Shown: positions 17,690 through 24,182 of the stretch, one piece after another
Layout of the letters: every line of letters starts with the position of its first letter
How positions within the stretch are numbered: the first letter of the stretch is position 1
Virus record (IMG/VR): IMGVR_UViG_3300028392_002162
Span: 1 to 24,399 of that record
DNA: 24,399 nt
Source: a virus
Direction: 5' to 3' (one strand)
Made by a program: the position numbers and the translations under genes
Notes under the pieces: generated by a model
The model's database searches: none
The model's input: the letters and a program-made list of their open reading frames with translations, nothing else
What the model was told of the DNA's origin: nothing

Positions 17690-17893
17690 ATGGGTTCAAC
17701 ACAGATTACTGCCGGACAGATATCAAATCTAGATTTTATCGTGACTATGGCAGTAAATGACTACATAGAGTTATATTGGGCGACCAGTATGCAAAATCAA
17801 GCAACATTAGTTGCCACAGCAGCTCAGACTACACCATTTGCATGTCCTGCCAGCCCTTCGGTTATTGTTACATTAACGCCAGTCAGCGCATAG
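17690..17893 (+). CDS. Small structural-type protein (67 aa)
   Basis: A GAGG ribosome binding site lies 7 nt before the ATG, downstream of a late-promoter octamer. The C-terminal two thirds (AVNDYIELYWATS, then PASPSVIVTLTPVSA) resemble a short beta module that ends longer virion proteins in marine T4-like phages; here it stands alone. No signal peptide, membrane segment or enzyme motif is visible. A minor virion protein is the best guess. The next gene starts 18 nt downstream and is probably co-transcribed. Confidence 0.65.
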   Translation: MGSTQITAGQISNLDFIVTMAVNDYIELYWATSMQNQATLVATAAQTTPFACPASPSVIVTLTPVSA

Positions 17894-17911
17894 TGAATTT
17901 GGAATACTATA

Positions 17912-18574
17912 ATGGATGCTAGATACCGCAGAGACTACATGGGTGAGTTTGTTATTTTAGAAACCAGATGGTCGGGCAGTAAAAAAACGGAAAAGCGTGA
18001 GTGGGTTGCTAACCCTATCGAAAACCGTCATTTATCGGGTATGGCCGCTTGTATTGCTAGTGAGACAGATCAAGATGATTTTAGATGTCAGATTCTAGAA
18101 ACACACAATGGCGGATTACTGGCTAGCAGAACTTTACAGACATATGGTACAGCCAAGATCGCGCAGATCATGAGACTAGACTTTGCTGTTGACATCGATC
18201 TAACAAACATCGAACCATTAATCGAAAACGGTTATATAGACGATAACATTGTCTACACCACAGCTAGAAATTGTATATTAAAGCCGGGAATATTTTATCT
18301 CATACCTTTGAATCCACACTTATCGGCAGAAGCACTACCTTTGTATCTAGCCGCATTTGACGGACATAAAGAAATTTATATGATAGGATACAATAAAGAG
18401 TCTCCGAATACTCGCGATGACTGGATACAGCAAGTAGCTTCTGTTATTCGAGCTTACAGCGGAACTAAATTTATCATGGTGGGCAATAAAGACAATATGC
18501 CCGAAGAATGGCTTGCGCTACCTAACACAGATAATTTTACCTACAGGCATTTCATCAGCTATTGTGATGTGTAA
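17912..18574 (+). CDS. Conserved phage protein of unknown function (220 aa)
   Basis: The ATG follows a weak TTGGAA site. The sequence is of globular, enzyme-like composition, unlike the fibre proteins: the N-terminus has RRDYMGEFVILETRWSG and REWVANPIENRHLSGMAACI, the middle LLASRTLQTYGTAKIAQIMR, and the C-terminal half alternating hydrophobic strands (IFYLIPLNPH; LPLYLAAFDGHKEIYMIGYN; TKFIMVGN) that suggest an alpha/beta fold. I recall similar proteins in marine T4-like phages but no assigned function. A nucleotide- or sugar-binding fold is possible but not shown. Its last 20 bases overlap the 3' end of the Nudix gene on the other strand. Confidence 0.75.
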   Translation: MDARYRRDYMGEFVILETRWSGSKKTEKREWVANPIENRHLSGMAACIASETDQDDFRCQILETHNGGLLASRTLQTYGTAKIAQIMRLDFAVDIDLTNIEPLIENGYIDDNIVYTTARNCILKPGIFYLIPLNPHLSAEALPLYLAAFDGHKEIYMIGYNKESPNTRDDWIQQVASVIRAYSGTKFIMVGNKDNMPEEWLALPNTDNFTYRHFISYCDV

Positions 18575-19049
18575 AATGTTGCTGAACTGTAGCTATCTTA
18601 CTCTGAACTTCTGAAAAATTAATCGTAGCCCAAAGCCCTGGATGCATGGGCCTGGGTGTTACTACACTATCAATCCAAGCATAGCCGTAATGTTCTTCGT
18701 TTAATATGGGTTTAAATTCTTCTTCGACTACACAAAAGAAAGTGTGATAGCAGAATTTATTATCCGTGCTGGTGAATTTTTCTAGTGGAATTATTTTCTT
18801 ATAGGCAGGCATACTACCTATTTCTTCCTCACACTCTCTAGTCATGGTAGTCATAAGCGATTCGCCCTCTTCGACTTTCCCGCCAGGTAGAGACCAACAT
18901 TGTGAGTGTTTGACATCGTTCCTCATAAGATACAGATATCTTCTAGTGGTGACGGAGTAAAACCATACACCCACGGCGTCAATACTATTGTGTAGATCAT
19001 TCATGCTGGTATTTACTACGATAAAACGGTCTAAATTATTATCGACCAT
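18555..19049 (-). CDS. Nudix hydrolase (164 aa)
   Basis: A complete Nudix box (GX5EX7REUXEEXGU) occupies residues ~57-79: GKVEEGE, seven residues, then RECEEEIGS. The Glu residues that bind the metal are all present. It follows WSLPGG, as in active family members, so hydrolysis of a nucleoside diphosphate linked to another moiety is expected; T4 NudE is a phage precedent, but the substrate here is unknown. The chosen ATG at 19049 overlaps the end of the gp15-like gene by 19 nt and has GGCGG just upstream. A longer in-frame start at 19103 lies deeper in that gene and is less likely. It is last in the minus-strand neck operon, and its 3' end overlaps the convergent 220-aa gene by 20 bp. Confidence 0.88.
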   Translation of the reverse strand: MVDNNLDRFIVVNTSMNDLHNSIDAVGVWFYSVTTRRYLYLMRNDVKHSQCWSLPGGKVEEGESLMTTMTRECEEEIGSMPAYKKIIPLEKFTSTDNKFCYHTFFCVVEEEFKPILNEEHYGYAWIDSVVTPRPMHPGLWATINFSEVQSKIATVQQHFTHHNS

Positions 19050-20419
19050 TTTCCGCCGGGGTATAGTCCTTGATATGATTTGACCCAAGCATGTCCGATC
19101 CATTTGTACTGTATCTCAGTTGTTATGTTTGTGACAAATTGAGTATGGTTGATACTGTCTTGACTATTAAATGATATGTTCCATTGAGTTCCATCATATT
19201 CGATGATGTCGTTGGGATAAGCAGTAATGGTTTGGCCATATGTACTAGTCCACCCAGGTGCTGCTCCTACAGGTTCTGTTAATAGATAGCGTTGTCCTAC
19301 TGCGGCATCGGGTAGGCCATACCCTGGCCCACTTCGTTGTGGATTGATTACCGCGTTAACTGGTGGTAAAGTATTGGGAGGAATAGATTCTGTTATTACG
19401 GTAAACAATAAGAATTGATCATTTGTGGGATCAAATGCTATTGTTCCATAAACTTGGCTACCGTCTTCTTGAGTTAAAGCAATTAAGCTAATACCTGGTC
19501 GTAAAACCCCGTACATATTAACAATAGGTATCCAGGTTAGATTATTTGGAACAACGGGATCGGGCGGAGCTAATTTATAATTAGGCTCGTCTACTACTGC
19601 GCTTTGTGGTAAAATCTGTAATTTGTTGCCTATAAGCACTACCTGGTACCCATAAGGAGTAATATATTGTCTTGTTCCTAGTAGCAGGTCATTATCTGCT
19701 ATGGCATTAACCAAATCCCCACTTCCGTCGTAAATACTTGCTACGATAGTTTCTACCACACCCAATTTCTTAACTTTAGCAGGCAATGAAAGCCAGATAG
19801 GCAAGGCAAACTTAAGTGTGCTTATGTCGATAGGATCCGAAGTACCTTGCGGAACTTGTCTGCTTGACCATCCGGTGCTTACTAACTCTACAATACTTAA
19901 ACTTGTCCAATCCATAAAATTATCAGTACTTTGAATCTCTAAACTGGGATTGAATAACGGTAGAATTTGCTCTAGAATTTGCATCTTTTGATTGGTGTTA
20001 CTGGTCCATATGTCTAAATTTATAGATAATTTATATGGGGCAGGCATGTAACGTTCTATGGTAAATGCATTTCCTTGTGTGGTTTCGTAAGTATTAGTAG
20101 CCGAGTCATACTCACGCTGACGTATAGATTTATTATCTACATATGTGGGATTCTGCATACGTGGTCTATCGTAGTCTAATCCGGTTATATAAAATGTCAT
20201 CAAAGGTGTGGATGGCATATTGTTTGCTGAGTTATCCTGCATAATAGTCTGGGCTTGCCGACTAGCATCACCATAACGTATGGGAACACGATATAATGTA
20301 TCACCAGTGCCGGCTACACCAGATTCGTTACGGCCGAATTCTACTTGGAACCCGGAAAACATGCGGGCAAACTGTGTCAAGAATCTTCTGACTTGCCCAT
20401 CAAAAAAGAAAGATTGCAT
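19031..20419 (-). CDS. gp15: Tail sheath stabiliser/completion protein, gp15-like (462 aa)
   Basis: The N-terminal ~250 residues match the T4 gp15 pattern: an aromatic start, FFDGQVRRFLTQFARMFSGF, then QVEFGRN, YRVPIRYGD, and the diagnostic PAPYKLSINLDIWTSNTNQK, then MQILEQILPLFNPSLEIQ. In T4, gp15 forms a hexamer that caps the sheath end and joins the tail to the neck. T4 gp15 is about 272 residues. Here the protein continues with a C-terminal region containing VLRPGISLIAL, VGQRYLLTEPVG and WIGHAWVKSYQGLYPGGKW, which I believe is shared by marine T4-like homologues. The ATG follows the gp14-like stop directly (TAAATG) with AGGGGG 7 nt upstream. The Nudix gene overlaps its 3' end. Confidence 0.82.
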   Translation of the reverse strand: MQSFFFDGQVRRFLTQFARMFSGFQVEFGRNESGVAGTGDTLYRVPIRYGDASRQAQTIMQDNSANNMPSTPLMTFYITGLDYDRPRMQNPTYVDNKSIRQREYDSATNTYETTQGNAFTIERYMPAPYKLSINLDIWTSNTNQKMQILEQILPLFNPSLEIQSTDNFMDWTSLSIVELVSTGWSSRQVPQGTSDPIDISTLKFALPIWLSLPAKVKKLGVVETIVASIYDGSGDLVNAIADNDLLLGTRQYITPYGYQVVLIGNKLQILPQSAVVDEPNYKLAPPDPVVPNNLTWIPIVNMYGVLRPGISLIALTQEDGSQVYGTIAFDPTNDQFLLFTVITESIPPNTLPPVNAVINPQRSGPGYGLPDAAVGQRYLLTEPVGAAPGWTSTYGQTITAYPNDIIEYDGTQWNISFNSQDSINHTQFVTNITTEIQYKWIGHAWVKSYQGLYPGGKWSIII

Positions 20420-21769
20420 TTATCGCCCCCTCGGCGGTGGGTTAGGTGGTAGATTACCGCCGTCGTTACCATTGTCAGCCTGCGGCCTGAGCAACTGCGA
20501 TAGACTCTGACGACTCGGTATATTACCTTGATCTGATGTTGGCACGGTATACGGATTGTTAACAAAACTAGAACGCTCAGTTTTATTTGATAATCCCCAA
20601 TCAAGAGGTGTGCGTACATCATCGCTTATAGCTAGCCACATGCTACCATTGTATCTAAATAATCTATTTGGAAAATAATCTAATCTCAAACAATAGTCTC
20701 CTGACGCTGGTGATAATGGAAAACTTACTCCCGGTGTAACTGGTAGACCGTTTGGTGCCATGTTGTCACCAGTTAGATATCCCATGGTATAACCAAAGGA
20801 TTTCGGGGTCGTACCTTCGCCGGGCTCTGATCCATCTACGGTATTAGACTGATCAGTATAGAGCCCTTCTCCGGACGGCTCCCCAGAGGGAGTAGTGGGT
20901 AAGATATAAAAAGAAACATTATCGTAACCACTAAGTGGGACATCTATATTCGCCTGGGTCACTAGCGAATCATTAATAGAGAGATCTACTTTGCGCGTGG
21001 ATGAAATATCGCCTAGTGTAGTAGGTTTTTCTATCAGTGCCCAGTAGTTTGGGTCGTTGATATCGGTTCCCGGAGGAACATTTTTTGTAGCTTCGTAATA
21101 TTTTCCGCCATTATCAACTACCATACCTGCCGGATAAAAATTTCCATTATCCCAGATGTTGTCTGGCATCAGTGGCTGATTTATGATCTGTTGATATTCT
21201 TGTGCGTTGACCATTGGGGTGGCTTTGACACGCCACAAGTGTGGTAACCAAGTTTGACTGAATCCTTCGGCAGCGTAAGCGGCATCTTGAATCACATAAT
21301 ATTTAGGCAGGGCTCTGGTTATACTTGTGTTAAGAGGATAGTAGTCTTTTAGATTAGGCAATTCTAAAACGTCTCCGGACATTAACTTACGACCATAAGT
21401 GTCTATCATGTCGTTATAATGAAACGTGATAAAAAGAGTATCATTGTTTAAAAATAACCCAAACTGAGTCAAGTCAAAATCAATATCACTGTGTGTATAA
21501 ACACCTCGCATGATATAAATGTTTGGATCATATGCGCGGTCACGGTTTTCTAATAGTAATAAGTCCTCTATGAACATGGGATTTTGACTAGTGTATACTG
21601 GTAGGGTGGCATCGGCATTTCCGGGATTATCGCTGGTATCCACAATTGGGCCCATATATTTGTGAACAAATATGTCAAGACCTCCAACTTGGTAACGTTC
21701 AGATATGGTGCGGTCTAAAAACTGATAGTCAGATGTTCTGTTGGGGCGATAAAGACTGAGGCGTGGAAT
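20420..21769 (-). CDS. gp14: Neck protein, gp14-like, with probable ATT start
   Basis: From the first ATG (21655) the frame gives 411 residues. The frame stays open 38 codons further upstream, and those codons read as a conserved N-terminus (PRLSLYRPNRTSDYQFLDRT; VGGLDIFVHKYMGP). The only sensible start there is ATT at 21769, 9 nt after a strong AGGAG. The body has LLLLENRDRAYDPNIYIMRG, FDLTQFGLFLNNDTLFITFH, LMSGDVLELPNLKDYYPL and QTWLPHLWRVKATPM. These match the layout of T4 gp14 (head-completion/neck protein) and, as I recall, marine homologues more closely. T4 gp14 is 256 residues. The C-terminus is Pro/Gly/Asn-rich. It lies directly before gp15, as in T4. Neck function is well supported by sequence and order; the exact start is inference. 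Confidence 0.78.
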   Translation of the reverse strand: MPRLSLYRPNRTSDYQFLDRTISERYQVGGLDIFVHKYMGPIVDTSDNPGNADATLPVYTSQNPMFIEDLLLLENRDRAYDPNIYIMRGVYTHSDIDFDLTQFGLFLNNDTLFITFHYNDMIDTYGRKLMSGDVLELPNLKDYYPLNTSITRALPKYYVIQDAAYAAEGFSQTWLPHLWRVKATPMVNAQEYQQIINQPLMPDNIWDNGNFYPAGMVVDNGGKYYEATKNVPPGTDINDPNYWALIEKPTTLGDISSTRKVDLSINDSLVTQANIDVPLSGYDNVSFYILPTTPSGEPSGEGLYTDQSNTVDGSEPGEGTTPKSFGYTMGYLTGDNMAPNGLPVTPGVSFPLSPASGDYCLRLDYFPNRLFRYNGSMWLAISDDVRTPLDWGLSNKTERSSFVNNPYTVPTSDQGNIPSRQSLSQLLRPQADNGNDGGNLPPNPPPRGR

Positions 21770-21778
21770 TTTAGTGAT

Positions 21779-21783
21779 CTCCT
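21779..21783 (-). promoter_or_regulatory. Shine-Dalgarno site before a non-ATG start of the gp14-like gene
   Basis: On the minus strand AGGAG is followed after 9 nt by ATT at 21769. No ATG, GTG or TTG occurs in this frame between it and the ATG at 21655, which has no such site nearby. Confidence 0.6.
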
Positions 21784-21796
21784 GGTAATCTATACG

Positions 21797-21804
21797 TATT
21801 TAGC
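21797..21804 (-). promoter_or_regulatory. Late-promoter-like octamer GCTAAATA for the gp14-gp15-Nudix operon
   Basis: The minus-strand GCTAAATA is identical to the plus-strand sites at 1097, 17657 and 23285. By analogy with T4, transcription would begin near 21790, just ahead of the AGGAG at 21783-21779. Confidence 0.65.
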
Positions 21805-21814
21805 TTGCAAACGG

Positions 21815-21843
21815 TTGACATTAAATACCAGAATGTGTATAAT
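21815..21843 (+). promoter_or_regulatory. Perfect sigma70 promoter (early), leaderless spacing
   Basis: TTGACA (21815-21820), a 17-nt spacer and TATAAT (21838-21843) give a full consensus host promoter. Six nt separate the -10 box from the A of the ATG at 21850, so transcription should start at or within a base or two of the start codon. Confidence 0.85.
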
Positions 21844-21849
21844 TATGAT

Positions 21850-22104
21850 ATGCTGACAGATCTTACTAATCGAATAACTAGGGCTGAGAACCAGATTTTC
21901 ACTATCAAAAACAAGCAGATTCGTCGAGATCTAGCAAAAATGCTAGCCACCATCGATGCTGCCTACACTGAAGCAGACAAGGAACTAGTGGTGTGTAGAA
22001 GAATACAGCGCACCACTATACGTTTTACAGAATTACATAAGAGGATAGCGGATTTGCTGGATAATTTAGAGCAGCACATTACTCTAGCTCTATTATTAGG
22101 TTGA
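21850..22104 (+). CDS. Small helical protein of unknown function (84 aa), probable early gene
   Basis: The ATG at 21850 is chosen because the perfect sigma70 promoter just upstream would start transcription there; an in-frame TTG at 21805 lies upstream of the -35 box and so outside that transcript. The protein is rich in Lys, Arg, Glu, Leu and Ile with heptad-like spacing (LTNRITRAENQIFTIKNKQI; RFTELHKRIADLLDNLEQHI), suggesting long, possibly coiled-coil, helices. No Shine-Dalgarno is visible. I do not recognise the family. Its position next to other early genes suggests a small host-takeover or regulatory protein, but that is a guess. Confidence 0.6.
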   Translation: MLTDLTNRITRAENQIFTIKNKQIRRDLAKMLATIDAAYTEADKELVVCRRIQRTTIRFTELHKRIADLLDNLEQHITLALLLG

Positions 22105-22129
22105 CTTTTTTACAATTTTAGTATACAAT
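22101..22129 (+). promoter_or_regulatory. Sigma70-like early promoter, leaderless spacing
   Basis: TTGACT (22101-22106), a 17-nt spacer and TACAAT (22124-22129), each 5 of 6 matches to consensus. Six nt separate the -10 from the A of the ATG at 22136. The -35 box overlaps the last codons of the preceding gene. Confidence 0.8.
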
Positions 22130-22135
22130 ACGGAT

Positions 22136-23281
22136 ATGATTAAAAAACTTAACACTATTAAACGCTTAAAACCTTCAAACGCTGATGCTACCTATCTAGG
22201 TCCTGAACCTGAGTGGTTGGAACAACCTGCTGAGGGTTTTAGAATCTCTACTATATCTCGAGCATTTAACTGGTACAATCAATTTTATGGCAGGAAAGAT
22301 GCCAAAGATATGATTGCCACTTATTTAGATTTGAATGCTAAAAGTCAAGATGCCAAACTGATTCGTGGGGTACCCGACAGCCAGATACGTATAACTATAG
22401 GTTGGATCTGTCGCATGACCTTGCTGGGGCTAATCTTGACAGATTATGAACAATCCATCGTCGATGATGAAATCGCGAGATTATTAGCTATTGTCCAACC
22501 CGCACCTAAGCCTGTTGATAACGTACTACAACAAGAACAGATAAAACTAACCATCCAAGATCATTTGCGTGAAAAAGCCGATGCTTGCGCCGGCGAGCTA
22601 GAAGGATTGTTTGACGATTTTATTGTCGCCGATGCCAAGATCTCTGACAAATTTAAGCCTATGACGGTGCTGCGCACTATGAATATAGCCCCTCAGATGG
22701 TGGGTACCATCACTAAAGTATGGCAGTTGCGCATACAAGAATTTAATGAAGTACTAGCTGGCAAAGATGATCAATTGGTGGAAGGATACAGCCATTTGAC
22801 CAAAGCACAATTAAAAAATTGTGTAAAATTCTGTGAACTTGTTATAAGTGATTGCGAATCTTATATTAATATAAAGAAAACTGAACGCAAACCACGAGCA
22901 AGGAAAGCGATTAGTCCGGAAAAATTAACTGCTAAATTTCGTTATCTTAAAGAATTTAAAGAGCTAGAACTTAAGTCAGAGCCTGTCACTAAATTAGTCG
23001 AAGCTGCCGAAGCATTCTTATTTGATTCTGCTAAACGCAAACTGATTTACGTCGCAGCCGATAGTCATGTGGGTACTTTTACTGTCAAAGGATCTGCTAT
23101 CGTGGGATTCGACACACTACGTACTGTGTCTAAAACTTTGAGAAAACCCGCTGAACAGTTAAAGCTGCTATTAGCGGGCGGCAAGCCGGCTATGCGCAAA
23201 GCATTTAAAGACATCAAAGCCACTGAAGTAAAATGGAATGGGCGTGGTAATGATGACTTATTGATATTGAAAGCATGGTGA
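22136..23281 (+). CDS. Conserved phage protein of unknown function (381 aa), probable early gene
   Basis: The ATG sits where its sigma70-like promoter should start transcription, and no Shine-Dalgarno is visible. The protein is mainly helical and charged. Segments include PEPEWLEQPAEGFRISTISR then AFNWYNQFY near the N-terminus, QIRITIGWICRMTLLGLIL around aa 80-100, a basic stretch KKTERKPRARK near aa 250, and a C-terminal section with YLKEFKELELKSEP, KRKLIYVAADSHVGTFTVKG and KWNGRGNDDLLILKAW. I recall similar unnamed proteins in marine T4-like phages. The basic region could bind nucleic acid, but nothing proves it. It lies just upstream of gp13, and read-through RNA would include the gp13 leader hairpin. 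Confidence 0.75.
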   Translation: MIKKLNTIKRLKPSNADATYLGPEPEWLEQPAEGFRISTISRAFNWYNQFYGRKDAKDMIATYLDLNAKSQDAKLIRGVPDSQIRITIGWICRMTLLGLILTDYEQSIVDDEIARLLAIVQPAPKPVDNVLQQEQIKLTIQDHLREKADACAGELEGLFDDFIVADAKISDKFKPMTVLRTMNIAPQMVGTITKVWQLRIQEFNEVLAGKDDQLVEGYSHLTKAQLKNCVKFCELVISDCESYINIKKTERKPRARKAISPEKLTAKFRYLKEFKELELKSEPVTKLVEAAEAFLFDSAKRKLIYVAADSHVGTFTVKGSAIVGFDTLRTVSKTLRKPAEQLKLLLAGGKPAMRKAFKDIKATEVKWNGRGNDDLLILKAW

Positions 23282-23284
23282 TAA

Positions 23285-23292
23285 GCTAAATA
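23285..23292 (+). promoter_or_regulatory. Late-promoter-like octamer GCTAAATA before gp13
   Basis: GCTAAATA lies 22 nt before the ATG at 23315. With T4-like spacing, transcription would start near 23299, at the first base of the loop of the hairpin at 23293-23311. Confidence 0.65.
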
Positions 23293-23311
23293 TAAGGATG
23301 GAGAGTCCTTA
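23293..23311 (+). promoter_or_regulatory. Hairpin holding the gp13 ribosome binding site in its loop
   Basis: TAAGGA (23293-23298) pairs with TCCTTA (23306-23311) around the loop TGGAGAG, which carries GGAG, 11 nt before the ATG at 23315. Late transcripts starting near 23299 would lack the left arm, while read-through from the upstream early gene would carry the whole hairpin. Confidence 0.5.
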
Positions 23312-23314
23312 CAC

Positions 23315-24085
23315 ATGGCATTAGAAACCCAATCCACTCTAGAAACACTAAAACAAAATTTAATCGAATATGTCCGTCTACAACTAGCAGATGAGATAAT
23401 CGATGTTGAATTAGATGCTAGTCATTATGAGTCAGCTTATCGTAATACTATAGGGACTTATCGTCAGCGGGCGCAAAATGCCTACGAAGAGAGCTACATC
23501 TTCATGGAGCTAGTAGAAAATGTAAATATCTATGATTTACCCCAAGAAATCATACAAGTTAGACAGATTTTCCGTAGAACATTCGGCGATTCAACTGGAC
23601 CTTATGCTTCAAATTTTGATCCGTTTAGCCAAGCCACACTTAATGTTTACCTGATGAATTTTAATGTATCGGGCGGTTTGGCAACTTATGATTTTTATAG
23701 TCAATATGTAAAATTAGCTGGACGTATGTTTGGCGCTTATATGAATTTTACCTGGAATCAAGTTACCAAAAAGTTACAGTTGATACGTGATCCCAAAGGT
23801 ACGGGCGAAGAAGTTTTACTTTGGACGTATAATTTGAAACCCGAAGTTAATTTACTGTCAGATTTTCAAATTCAGCAATGGATTAAAAATTACATGTATG
23901 CTAACTGTAAAATGATAATAGGCGATGCTCGTGAAAAGTTTGCGAGCATATCCGGACCACAAGGTCCTACATCATTAAATGGCGCTGCGATGAAGGCAGA
24001 TGCTAAAGAAATGATGGCCCAGTGCCTGTTAGATCTTAAGAATTATGTTGATGGCTCGGCCCCAATTACCTGGGTTGTTGGATAA
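23315..24085 (+). CDS. gp13: Neck protein (head completion), gp13-like (256 aa)
   Basis: The sequence matches gp13 neck proteins of marine T4-like phages, as I remember them, along its whole length: VELDASHYESAYRNTIGTYR, QRAQNAYEESYIFMEL, IYDLPQEIIQVRQIFRRTFG, YDFYSQYVKLAGRMFGAYMN, FTWNQVTKKLQLIRDP, VLLWTYNLKPEV, then AREKFASISGPQGPTSLNGA and LKNYVDGSAPITWVVG. In T4, gp13 and gp14 complete the head after DNA packaging and form the collar to which the tail joins. T4 gp13 is about 309 residues. The GGAG site is 11 nt before the ATG. Unlike in T4, it is on the opposite strand from gp14 and gp15 and sits among early genes with its own late promoter. Confidence 0.85.
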   Translation: MALETQSTLETLKQNLIEYVRLQLADEIIDVELDASHYESAYRNTIGTYRQRAQNAYEESYIFMELVENVNIYDLPQEIIQVRQIFRRTFGDSTGPYASNFDPFSQATLNVYLMNFNVSGGLATYDFYSQYVKLAGRMFGAYMNFTWNQVTKKLQLIRDPKGTGEEVLLWTYNLKPEVNLLSDFQIQQWIKNYMYANCKMIIGDAREKFASISGPQGPTSLNGAAMKADAKEMMAQCLLDLKNYVDGSAPITWVVG

Positions 24086-24147
24086 AAACATGCTGTAACT
24101 TGGATAATCGGTTAATAAATTCAAAGACTTATACGGTAATATTTTTC

Positions 24148-24176
24148 TTGTAATATAGGTTGCGTCGTGCTATTAT
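24148..24176 (+). promoter_or_regulatory. Sigma70-like early promoter, leaderless spacing
   Basis: TTGTAA (24148-24153, 4 of 6), a 17-nt spacer and TATTAT (24171-24176, 5 of 6). Six nt separate the -10 from the A of the ATG at 24183. The T/A repeat allows another -10 register 3 nt downstream, with a poorer spacer. Confidence 0.6.
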
Positions 24177-24182
24177 TATAGC

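Noticed and set aside
20280-20622. Short frames over the gp14/gp15 junction on both strands
   Set aside because: They overlap confidently identified neck genes and show no recognisable protein features.
21805-21849. TTG start giving a 99-aa version of the 84-aa early protein
   Set aside because: The TTG lies upstream of the -35 box of the perfect sigma70 promoter, so it would not be in that transcript, and the region also carries the opposing late promoter.
23065-23337. Minus-strand 90-aa frame across the end of the 381-aa gene and the start of gp13
   Set aside because: It covers two better-supported genes and the late promoter region on the other strand, with no family resemblance.
24086-24147. 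Terminator or small gene between gp13 and the DexA-like gene
   Set aside because: I found no hairpin and no plausible short coding frame there.
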